A DNA stretch of 64,000 nt from positions 239,330,027 through 239,394,026 of the forward strand of contig NC_071355.1 of assembly GCF_943734655.1 (NCBI RefSeq), read 5' to 3'. The notes beneath the pieces are model-generated. The model was given only the letters and a program-made list of their open reading frames with translations. It made no database searches and was not told the origin of the DNA. Source of the stretch: Sabethes cyaneus (taxonomy: Eukaryota; Arthropoda; Insecta; Diptera; Culicidae). Numbering within the stretch: position 1 is the first letter of the stretch; each line of letters begins with the position of its first letter. A program made the translations under genes and the position numbers. This document shows, piece after piece, positions 30,601 through 35,944 of the stretch.

Positions 30601-33521
30601 CGCAGAATACCATTTCGCGAAAAACCTTACGCGGTATGTACCATTTCACGGAAAATCTTTTCGTAGAAAGTACCATTTCGCAGGGTTAACCCAACTGAAG
30701 GAAAGTAATAAAGGTCAGTAGATCTAGGAAAGTAAATAAACCTAGATAGAGGTGATCTCTACGGGGGGCTGCCCACCCTGCAATGGCCGGCGCTTCCGAC
30801 GGCAGGTCGCCGGTAACTCTCGTGGTCTGTGTCCGTCTCGCACTGAATTATCTAATGTTACTATTGATAGTTTCTGGTGGTCTTGTTATTCGATTAGTTG
30901 GTCTCGAGTTCGATTAGTTTTCGAGTTACGTCAAAATTTCTGTTTTATTTGTATGAGAGTTCTTATCCCCCTACCACAGGGGTGAAGGGTCTCAAACCAT
31001 CATAAAAAAATCCTGCCTCCAAAACCCCCCACTTGCCAAATTTGGTTCCATTTGCTTGATTAGTTCTCTAGTTATGAGGATATTTGTATTTCATTTGTAT
31101 GGGAGCCCCCCTCTTAGTGGGAGGAGGGGTCTCTAACCATCATAAGAACCTTCCCCGGCCCTAAAAACCTCTAGATGCAAAATTTCACGCCGATTGGTTC
31201 AGTAGTTCTCGATTCTATAAGGAACATCCCGACAGACAGACAGGTAGACAGACAGAAATCCATTTTTATAGGTATAGATTCGAGAGAGCACTTTAAAGCA
31301 AAACTTAAAAATCAAATAGGTCCAAAGAACCACACATTTTTTACAAAAAATTACTGAAGGTTAAAGTAGGTAAACTGCCAATTGAGTCCAGAAAAATCGA
31401 ATTCTCATTGGATTTTCATAATCTGGTGGCATCTGTAGTAAAGCTGATGTATGCAATCACTGCAGATGTTTCACTTTTTGTGAGAGAATACGAATCTAGC
31501 AGCGAACAATGACTCATTGCTGTAACTAGCCGTCAAATTCTTGCATTACTGCCAGGCAATTGCAAATTATTTTTGAAGTTTTTGTCACATCCTCTTCGAC
31601 ATTGACTTGAAAAATCGAGGGGCAATAAAAAAATTGTGGGATATGAGCCAAAATTTTTATATAAAATCGATTGTCTGTAGGCTCTTTACAGCCTGAACAA
31701 CTCGAAAAATGATCCTTCGGTTACCGGTTCGAATGATAAAAACGTTATTAAATATTTGTGATAACCTTATGTTAAGGAACATAAATTTAGGGACATCTTA
31801 GCGGAAGATGATGAGATTATAAACTATCCAATTAGGTTTCTCTTGATTTGATATCAAAAAATAAAATCGGAGTACAACGAGCAGGACAGGAAGTAGAATC
31901 AGGTATTTTCAACATGTTTTTTAATTTCAACAATTAATTCCAGCACTCTTGGTAGAATTTCTGTCCAACTTAAATGCATATTGATTTAAAAATTAAATTA
32001 CTGCAAAGCGAAGCAAAGCAAAGCCTGGTGCTACGTTCCGAATTTGGACTTGATCTTCTGTTTTTATTTGACAGACTTCGCAGGTAGCTTTTAGAGTGCA
32101 TGGCAATTGCGGCATGGCATGGCAATCAACCTCCCAGTTGGTTTCGAGGTATGACGCTGGCCTAGTAAGCCAGTCGTCGTATGTTCGAATCTCGACTGGG
32201 AGAGGCTGTGAGAGTCAATAGGATCGTAGCAAATGGCCCTGCAATTGTCCTGCACTCTAACAGCTGGCTGCGAAGTCTGTCGTATAAAAACAGAAGGTCA
32301 AGTTTCGATAACGGAATGTAGCACCTAGGCTTTGCCTTTGCTTTACTTTGGCAATTGCGGGGCTACTGTTACGATTCTATTGACTGTAACAGTCTCTTCC
32401 AGCTGAGATTCGAACATACGACAACTGGCTTGTCAGATCAGCGTCGTATCTTCAGTCAGGGATTAATCAATAGCTGTAAAACTATTGGAAATATAATGTG
32501 GGGGCGGAATGATCAATCCTATACTAATTTTGGTTAAAATCACTGATCTTCATTTTATTGACGCACACGGGTATAAATTTAATCTCCAAAATGCGCAAAA
32601 TAACTCATGATTCCAGGTTTCTAGCTTATGTTTTATGAAAATACACCGTGAATAATAATCATGAAATCACGAACTTCTTGCAGTACAACGCAACGCAAAA
32701 TCATGAACTATTATTCATGATTTTGTGCTGCCTGATATGGAAGTTCAGTCGTGATTTGACAGCAATTCAAACTTTATGATTTTGATGATTATTGAAAAAA
32801 AAAAGACGAGTATTTTGAAATATTTCATCATGCAAAGAACTTTCTTTGCTTTAGAGAAGTTATACGGAGTTAAACGACCTGAAATTATTTTGCTCCCCAA
32901 ACCCATTCAATTAATAATAGTGGATGCGTTATGGATTTCAGCTAAGCTGCTTACAAAATGTCAAACGCAAACGTCTTTTAAAGTCCCAATTTAACCATCT
33001 CCCATTTTAAGTAAGTCTCAAACGTGGAGCCATACAGTCGCTTCGATGTGATACTGCCCACGGTAAGTCAAACCGGAATGAAAGTTTACCACGTCTAATG
33101 GCAGACGATAAGCGTAATTATTTTTATCTTATCCTAGCTTTGCTCGACTAATCGGATTCCCGGCTGTAATAATCTTGCTAACAATCGTCTATTGACGCTA
33201 GCTAACGCAAAGGCGGCCGTGTCTACACTCGGCGGCGCTTGAAAAAGAAGACGGAGGCGAACTCGAGCCAGCCAGGAATTTCCCGTCAGCATTATCCGTC
33301 CATTTTATCTAATACAACTTCTTAAACAGCACTAATTACATAATCACTAACGATACACGACTTTGCGCGAAGGAGGGCGAATCCTTCGCGGAATGTTTGC
33401 TACTTTTTGCGCGCTAGCCGTTGTGCTTACGCGTTCCAATTGTGTAATATCCCTTTCTGCACTCACCTTTTGCCAGCCCGAGCACGAAGATCAAAAGCGA
33501 TATGATTATATTCCTCTGCAT
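9528..33521 (-). CDS. beat: Beaten-path (Beat) family cell-surface Ig protein, six coding exons
   Basis: CDS join on the minus strand: 33521-33467, 19982-19774, 19655-19520, 19338-19076, 18763-18631, 9685-9528 (954 nt, 317 residues plus stop); all splice phases agree. Residues 1-18 form a signal peptide (IIISLLIFVLGLA). The first Ig-like domain has Cys45 and Cys112 (LYSVKWYKDGNEFYRY, then SGRYRCEVSAEAPSFQT). The second has Cys159 and Cys222 (VNCTSGRSKPAAKLTW, then MKLKCVATI). The linker WKSNEESVEGD follows, then a Ser/Asn/Arg stretch and a hydrophobic tail VLLLSLVLLSLL (287-298), consistent with a GPI-signal or membrane anchor. N-glycosylation sequons occur at N38, N91, N101, N158 and N268. 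Beat proteins act in axon fasciculation and recognise Side-family partners (family knowledge). Family membership is clear; the subgroup (I-VII) is not assigned. Introns 1 and 5 are large and transposon-filled. Confidence 0.9.
9686..10490. other. Start of Beat intron 5, no feature recognised
   Basis: AT-rich intronic sequence. I see no repeat ends, RNA gene or coding stretch. Confidence 0.5.
10520..10762 (+). mobile_element. 3'-terminal LINE fragment (same family as LINE 1)
   Basis: It contains the plus-strand equivalent of the LINE 3' end (ATGCCGGACGAC, then ACCAGGTTGAAG, ending GAGCCATCCTGGCTC). The same phrases occur at 44340-44570 and, inverted, at 320-400. It is 5' truncated, as is typical of dead LINE insertions. 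Confidence 0.75.
10763..12005. other. Intronic stretch without recognised gene
   Basis: Some frames look weakly coding (for example a plus-strand stretch near 11310-11400), but no family is recognised. It may be an old retroelement remnant. Confidence 0.4.
12006..12105. repeat. Truncated copy of the TGGTCGGTGTTAAA MITE
   Basis: One end only: TGGTCGGTATTAAATCAGA and about 90 following bases match the inverted right end of the full copy at 16922-17168. The sequence diverges abruptly after about 12100. Confidence 0.75.
12481..13318. mobile_element. TA-flanked MITE with GGGCGGGGCATAAGTGCG-type ends
   Basis: The left end GGGCGGGGCATAAGTGCG and the inverse of the right end (CGTACTTTTACCCCTCCT) match at 14 of 18 positions. 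TA lies on each side (12479-12480, 13319-13320). Internal phrases such as GGGGCAAAAGTTCGA recur. There is no transposase frame. The TA duplication suggests mobilisation by a Tc1/mariner-type enzyme. Confidence 0.8.
13442..13629. repeat. Foldback MITE with roughly 55-bp inverted repeats
   Basis: The left arm (CACACTT, then GCCGAGATTTGGAC) and right arm (GTCCAAATCTCGGC, then AAGTGTG) are inverted copies enclosing about 60 bp. Target duplication is unclear. Confidence 0.75.
13696..13870 (+). repeat. CTAGCTGACCCG-type dispersed repeat, short copy
   Basis: It starts CTAGCTGACCCGACAAACTT and contains GCAGTGGCCGGCGCTTCCGA. Both phrases recur in the longer copy at 30305-31280. The class of this insect-wide module is uncertain. 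Confidence 0.7.
14422..15427. mobile_element. Long-arm foldback transposon with CAGGGGTTAGAC ends and TA duplication
   Basis: The left end CAGGGGTTAGACAAAATG is the inverse of the right end CATTGTGTCTAACCCCGG, and the inverted homology continues for several hundred bases from each end. TA lies outside each end (14420-14421, 15428-15429). The centre (about 14830-15020) repeats the phrase GTCAAACTTC / GAAGTTTGACATCC as a smaller inversion. A 109-codon frame inside is probably incidental. Confidence 0.85.
15564..16145. repeat. Foldback MITE with GTGCCCACTT triplication at one end
   Basis: The arms around CATTCATTGCAG and TTACTATGGAAACATCAATG are repeated inverted near 16030-16110. The right terminus carries three tandem GTGCCCACTT-like units where the left has one. 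The inner part also folds (TTATGTTCCTCTTCAGCT versus its inverse near 15700). Confidence 0.75.
16356..16773. mobile_element. TA-flanked MITE with CAGTRGNATTTCGAATTTGG ends
   Basis: CAGTAGGATTTCGAATTTGG at the left matches the inverse of CCAAATTCGAAATACCACTG at the right except at two positions. TA flanks both sides (16354-16355, 16774-16775). It is 418 bp with no coding capacity, a Tc1/mariner-type MITE. Confidence 0.85.
16922..17168. mobile_element. GGTCGGTGTTAAA-ended MITE with 8- or 10-bp duplication
   Basis: The ends GGTCGGTGTTAAACCAGACC and the inverse of GGTCTGATTTAACACCGACC match closely. ATTTACATTT flanks both sides (16912-16921, 17169-17178). If the terminal T/A is assigned to the element, the duplication is the 8-bp TTTACATT. 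A partial second copy is at 12006-12105. Confidence 0.85.
17179..18580. other. Intronic stretch with a LINE scrap
   Basis: Mostly unassigned. At about 17945-18025 a plus-strand frame reads HLFIDFKAAYDS, the reverse-transcriptase motif of the LINE families in this window; the rest of that element is missing. Confidence 0.55.
18631..18763 (-). CDS. beat: Beat exon 5: end of Ig domain 2 and linker
   Basis: The acceptor is ATCTTCCAG. The exon starts with the second Ig cysteine (CVATIAHVYWKSNEESVEGD), the strongest family signature after Ig 1. The donor GTAGGA leaves phase 1. It encodes residues 222-265. Confidence 0.9.
18921..18960. repeat. CATCATCGT-type trinucleotide repeat in Beat intron 4
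   Basis: A short run of CAT/CGT triplets. Read on the minus strand it would give an Asp run, which explains a spurious extension of exon 4. Confidence 0.8.
19076..19338 (-). CDS. beat: Beat exon 4: Ig domain 2
   Basis: The acceptor is AATTGCAG; the donor GTGAGT comes straight after Met-Lys-Leu-Lys. It encodes residues 134-221 with NCTSGRSKPAAKLTWFINGE and REGLETTILGLEF. Without splicing the frame would run on into the intron to a stop near 18905, giving an unrelated Asp-rich tail. Confidence 0.92.
19520..19655 (-). CDS. beat: Beat exon 3: second half of Ig domain 1
   Basis: The acceptor is CATAG and the donor GTAAGT, leaving phase 1. It encodes residues 89-133, including the SGRYRCEVSAEAPSFQT strand with the second cysteine and two N-glycosylation sequons (NST, NVT). 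Confidence 0.9.
19774..19982 (-). CDS. beat: Beat exon 2: first half of Ig domain 1
   Basis: The acceptor is TTCACAG and the donor GTGAGT comes after Val-Asp. It encodes residues 19-88 with the first Ig cysteine (VQLEC) and the family-typical tryptophan strand SVKWYKDGNEFYRY. Confidence 0.9.
20484..20561. repeat. 78-bp hairpin MITE
   Basis: CATTAACCTGAATCAG is inverted as CTGATTCGGGTTAATG, and a second perfect stem, TGATGCC-GTAA-GGCATCA, lies inside. The sequence would fold almost end to end. Confidence 0.75.
20570..22690. other. Beat intron 1 interval, mostly unassigned
   Basis: Apart from the LTR-like piece near 21.1 kb, I see no gene or repeat boundary. The small open frames are not recognisable proteins. 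Confidence 0.45.
21060..21215 (-). repeat. LTR-like repeat sharing CATCCCCGAGGG module with 53790
   Basis: The minus-strand phrase CATCCCCGAGGGTCCGGAGT, then AACCTTTAGTAG and AATACTCC, matches the plus-strand segment at 53790-53870. It also holds a CCGGAGTATT/AATACTCCGG inversion. It could be a solo LTR fragment; no boundaries were found. Confidence 0.4.
22695..22990 (-). mobile_element. Jockey-like LINE reverse-transcriptase remnant
   Basis: The minus strand, read through frameshifts and a stop, gives LFVNDIVSILGV, QRLLDAFVG-CER and YHKATTGDR. These resemble the region around the catalytic box of Jockey-type reverse transcriptases (finger/palm, then LL-FA-WC). It is a short, dead fragment. 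Confidence 0.6.
22991..25985. other. Beat intron 1 interval, no gene recognised
   Basis: A 3 kb AT-rich interval. No repeat termini or RNA gene were recognised; short frames near 24110-24400 are not assignable. Confidence 0.45.
26001..26161. mobile_element. 161-bp hAT-type MITE with ATGTTAGT duplication
   Basis: The ends TACAGAGACTGTAGATTA and the inverse of the right end (TACAGAGACTATTGATTA) match, with arms of about 45 bp (GCCGAGACTCTCAAAA). The 8-bp duplication ATGTTAGT lies at 25993-26000 and 26162-26169. The left flank already carried a tandem ATGTTAGTCCAC unit. Confidence 0.88.
26878..27272. repeat. CAGGGCCCG-ended MITE-like repeat, copy 2
   Basis: Clean inverted ends CAGGGCCCG...CGGGCCCTG. 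It is homologous over its length, inverted, to 804-1268. No convincing target duplication is visible. Confidence 0.75.
27311..28259 (-). mobile_element. Tc1/mariner (ITm) element with degenerate transposase, copy 1
   Basis: The ends ACGGGTGATTACTAAAATTTTGG and the inverse of CCAAAATTTTAGTTGTCACCCGT are flanked by TA (27309-27310, 28260-28261). A minus-strand frame at about 27801-27500 reads FWPDRALSHYAKK, then IEDFFGILSSLMYKNNW and IGRIKRCIRKID. This is the C-terminal catalytic part of an ITm transposase; the resemblance is to the mosquito ITmD37E group (inference). The element is internally deleted and frameshifted, and carries a foreign insert at about 27418-27503. Confidence 0.85.
27418..27503. 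repeat. Penelope-like terminal fragment inserted in the ITm element
   Basis: The phrase from AGTAGAATTAAATTGGATAA to GACGCTCC is nearly identical to the arms of the foldbacks at 28300-28560 and 53093-53355. The sister ITm copy (62810 onward) lacks it at the equivalent site, so it is an insertion or conversion in this copy. Confidence 0.7.
28300..28560. mobile_element. Foldback of Penelope-like terminal repeats with hammerhead-like motifs, copy 1
   Basis: The inverted arms contain AACTTATCCAATTTAATTCT and its inverse, and at the centre two opposed motifs GAGGAAGCCTGCAAGTCGTA. The plus-strand motif (28418-28463) has CTGAGGA, a weak helix II, GAAA at 28448-28451, then ATACGTATC and TGTC. The minus-strand motif has CAGAGGA, a mutated core. 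Hammerhead ribozymes with very short helix III are known in Penelope-like elements; the assignment here is by motif and layout, with no reverse transcriptase present. Confidence 0.65.
28423..28463 (+). ncRNA. Hammerhead-ribozyme-like motif (plus strand)
   Basis: Core CTGAGGA, then a helix II-like hairpin (GCCT/AGAC, one mismatch), GAAA, and a short helix III ATAC/GTAT followed by C as the expected cleavage position (28459). Helix I is only 3 bp (ACA/TGT). One extra A lies between the core and helix II. Activity is doubtful. Confidence 0.45.
28868..29124. repeat. Foldback MITE with CCTGAGAGAGAGGC ends
   Basis: The left end CCTGAGAGAGAGGCACCAGC is inverted as GCTGGCGCCTCTCTCTCAGG at the right. 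Arms are about 25-40 bp and the interior has no coding content. Confidence 0.75.
29416..29606. repeat. MITE with AATGAGAGATTCTCT ends
   Basis: AATGAGAGATTCTCTGTGCG at the left matches the inverse of the right end (AGAGAATCTCTCATT). It is 191 bp with no clear duplication. Confidence 0.7.
29607..30304. other. Intronic stretch, nothing recognised
   Basis: AT-rich intron sequence with no repeat ends or coding motif that I can name. Confidence 0.45.
30305..31280 (+). mobile_element. CTAGCTGACCCG...GGTATAGAT dispersed element, long copy
   Basis: It starts CTAGCTGACCCGAAAAACTT and ends CATTTTTATAGGTATAGAT after a (CAGA)n-like stretch near 31232. The middle holds internal direct repeats of a roughly 130-160-bp unit built on AGTTCTCGAGTTATGAG and ATTTGTATGGGAGCCCCC. 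Two such units are seen here and two to three in the related piece at 52505-52810. The class is uncertain; it may be the 3' region of a retroelement. It contains the 15-bp minisatellite at 30535-30690. Confidence 0.65.
30535..30690 (+). repeat. 15-17-bp minisatellite, unit CCATTTCGCGGAATA
   Basis: About ten degenerate tandem units (CCATTTCGCCGAATA, CCATTTTGCGGAACA, CCATAACGCGGAATA, CCATTTCGCGAAAAA and so on) lie inside the dispersed element. Confidence 0.8.
31998..32470 (-). mobile_element. tRNA-derived SINE (family A), copy split by another SINE
   Basis: The minus-strand SINE has its 3' tail (CTTTGCTTTG-like) at 31998-32020, body at 32020-32112, and promoter head at 32349-32470 (TTCGAATCTC inverse near 32410). 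It is interrupted by a plus-strand copy of the same family at 32113-32348. Confidence 0.8.
32113..32348 (+). mobile_element. tRNA-derived SINE (family A), full-length plus copy
   Basis: The tRNA-like head at about 32133-32199 has box B TTCGAATCTC and the CTGGCCTAGTAAGCCAG anticodon-arm-like stem. The body contains AACAGCTGGCTGCGAAGTCT, and the tail is GCTTTGCCTTTGCTTTAC. The 12-bp duplication TGGCAATTGCGG flanks it (32101-32112, 32349-32360). The sequence resembles the abundant Feilai-like SINEs of culicine mosquitoes. Confidence 0.88.
32480..33466. other. 5' end of Beat intron 1
   Basis: No repeat termini were recognised. GC content rises toward exon 1 from about 33090, which may mark regulatory sequence. 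Confidence 0.45.
33467..33521 (-). CDS. beat: Beat exon 1: start codon and signal peptide
   Basis: The ATG is at 33521-33519, followed by a basic N-terminus (MQRN) and a hydrophobic core ending LAK. The donor GTGAGT follows directly and leaves phase 1. Joining the last G to AC of the next exon makes Asp19, which precedes the conserved R-L-T-E-V-R-I start of the first Ig domain. Confidence 0.85.
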
Positions 33522-35300
33522 GAATTCCATTTCTGGTTCCGCACGTTCGCTGCTTTCCGCGCTGGCAGCAGAAGAGGCAGCAGCAGCAGCAGCAATAGTA
33601 GCGAAGGCGTGTTGACGTTGATGGAACCTGTCTGCCCACCCGAGTACTATGGACTGGCTGTTGTATAACTCGTGAATCTTTTTTTTCCCTCCTCAACTAC
33701 CTGTCTCCCACTGCTTCAAACACCTCCCACACCATGAATTGGCAAACCGCGGCAGCTAATGCGCTTCATATTTTTTTCCCTACACTTTTTGCCGTGCTCA
33801 TAGAGGCGAACTTCCTTCGGGAGGTGGCTTTTCCCGCCCAACTACCTTTCCTGTTGTTATTTTTCTGTTTTCTTCTCGTTTTGCTTAGTCACGCAAGTCT
33901 CCTCTGCAAACGCTTTCCCACGCAAGCACCTAGCTTCACACAATCCACGCTCAATCGTGTCTGAACGTTTAACTCAAAGCTTTAATCCAGTAAAACATTT
34001 CCGTGACCTTTGAAAAAAGTGACAGCAGATTGTATATCCGGTGAACAACATCGATAAACATATACACTGTTCACATTTGACCTGTGCTTCCGTTTTCCCA
34101 CATGGCGCAAATCTGATTAGGGGTCACTAACTTCCCCCGTTCGGTTTCACCTGTCCCCTCGCTGTGCCGAGATTCTCTGACCGGAATGCGGAAGTGCTTC
34201 GACAAATTCTTCGACAGCAGTCGACTTCCCAACGGTTTATCAATTCTTCACAACGCATAATCCAAGGTCAATCGTTAATTCCATCTGCGAAATGCTACCC
34301 CGTTTCACCGTTGGACACTTCCGTGTTGAAGAACGAAAGGAAGCGAATCGCCACTTTTTTTTCTGTTAATCACTTTCGCACAATGTGCCACCGTATAGCA
34401 ACCAACCACTATATTGGCCTAAGCGCATAGGAAAATATCGATTTTCTCCACTCGTCCGTTCCGTGGAAACCTAGGCAGACGGCCGCACAGATCAGATATA
34501 TATTTGCCGATGGCACACACAATGGAATCCGACAGATATCGTGTTTTTTTTGTCACTACTTCTCGTCTTCGCTGATGGCACACTGTTAGGCCCAATCCAA
34601 TAGCCCTAGCCTTCGGAAGCCACTGGAACTTTTCACTGGTGCCACAGATAGTAGTAAAGGGCAAATCCTAGCGAGTACGCGCGCGACACAAGTCTTCCAT
34701 CCCTTCCGATGATTGTCGACACCAAACTGATCTCGGATCGGGTGAAAAATATGAGCCTTCCCTCGATTGCAGCAGCAGCAGCAGCAGTAGTAGGCTGTGC
34801 GTTCGAGAATCGGGAGCGCGAGAGCCGATGCAGGTCGTGAGCGCCTAACTGACGGTGTGTTGTGTTCGGGAATTTTCTCCCGCGTGCGATAGAATTTTCC
34901 ACAGCTGAGTGGAAAGATTTCCATCAAATTGGATTAGGACGTCCGTGGTGAAGCGGGAAACGAAGAACCGTCATCGTCGACGCCGTCGGTCGGTCGGTGG
35001 AGGCTGTACGAGCTTCGAGAGCACGGAGAAAAGCTGAGCGACATCAGCGAGCCCGAAAGGATAGGCAGTTCGGTGGGTTCGTGTTGACGCGTGGGAAATT
35101 TTCGCTCTGACCGCGTGGGAAAGCTGAGAACCGTTTCCGTCGAGCCTCGGGCTCGGGTCGGGATTGAGAGTGCCGTCCTTGTCGCACGTGTCAGTGTTCG
35201 ACGAAGGAAGTGGCGCCTTCGGGATGTGATGTGGTCGGTTTTTGTGATTTTGAAAGTTCAAACGTGGGATGTTGTTGGAGAAGAAAGAGAATTGGTGAAA
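33522..35300 (-). promoter_or_regulatory. GC-rich 5' flank / probable 5' UTR and promoter zone of Beat
   Basis: The region upstream of the Beat start is far richer in G+C than the flanking introns (notably 34440-35270). It carries short (GCA)n tracts near 33570 and 34770 and has no recognised transposon. Several long open frames on both strands are composition artefacts. A transcription start could not be fixed: an Inr-like TCAGTT on the minus strand near 34850 has no well-placed downstream element. Confidence 0.35.
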
Positions 35301-35639
35301 TATTAATGAACAAGCCGAACTACGGAATGTTTGACGATGGTCTCTGGTACACTAGTGAGCGTGTTAGGTGTAACGCTGAAGACAAAAATATAAAACTTTT
35401 TGGTGTTCTCCGAGGAGACTCCTTTTGATTGTTTCTAATTTTAAAATATCCCTTGGAAATTATACACAATTAAGGATTCGAATATATGAAACATGTTGAG
35501 GAATCAGCTTCATATTTTGACAAATTTGGCAGAAGTGTAATTGCAGATATAGAGAAAAACATAACTTTCATTAAAAAAAAATTAAGAAGATGAAAATTTT
35601 GTGTCATTTTACTTCATTGTTAAAATAAACTCGAGTTAG

Positions 35640-35932
35640 GCTTGAATTACAAATCTGGTTTTAACAGCATGATTTTTTCTTTCCTTGCTGTAAGTAACGG
35701 TAGAAATTCACCTTTAGTTCAACTTGAAATCCAAATTGGTCCAAAATTAAATCCAATTTCATTTTTTTGAAAAAGGAGGAAATGTCTGATGCGAGAATGA
35801 TTTAATTGGTTGAACTGGAAAATTTCGATATAGACCAAAATTATATTGAGTTGTGCAATAGCTGGTGGGGTGCGCACCCACGCTTTCTCGGTTGGTACCC
35901 GAGTGTTTTACTAACTAAACTACCCCCGCCCT
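35640..35932 (-). mobile_element. tRNA-derived SINE (family B), copy 1
   Basis: The minus-strand head (35932 down to about 35864) reads GGCGGGGGTAGTTTAGTTAG, with a D-arm-like box A, an anticodon stem CTCGG/CCGAG around TACC, and a decayed box B. The body shares AAATTTTC-AGTTCA with the copy at 51110-51262. The 3' boundary is approximate. Confidence 0.65.
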
Positions 35933-35944
35933 GTTGTATACTTA

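Noticed and set aside
34586..34927. 113-codon minus frame with a Cys run upstream of Beat
   Set aside because: The Cys/Ala runs come from a (GCA)n tract, no start context or homology is seen, and it is probably 5' UTR or promoter sequence.
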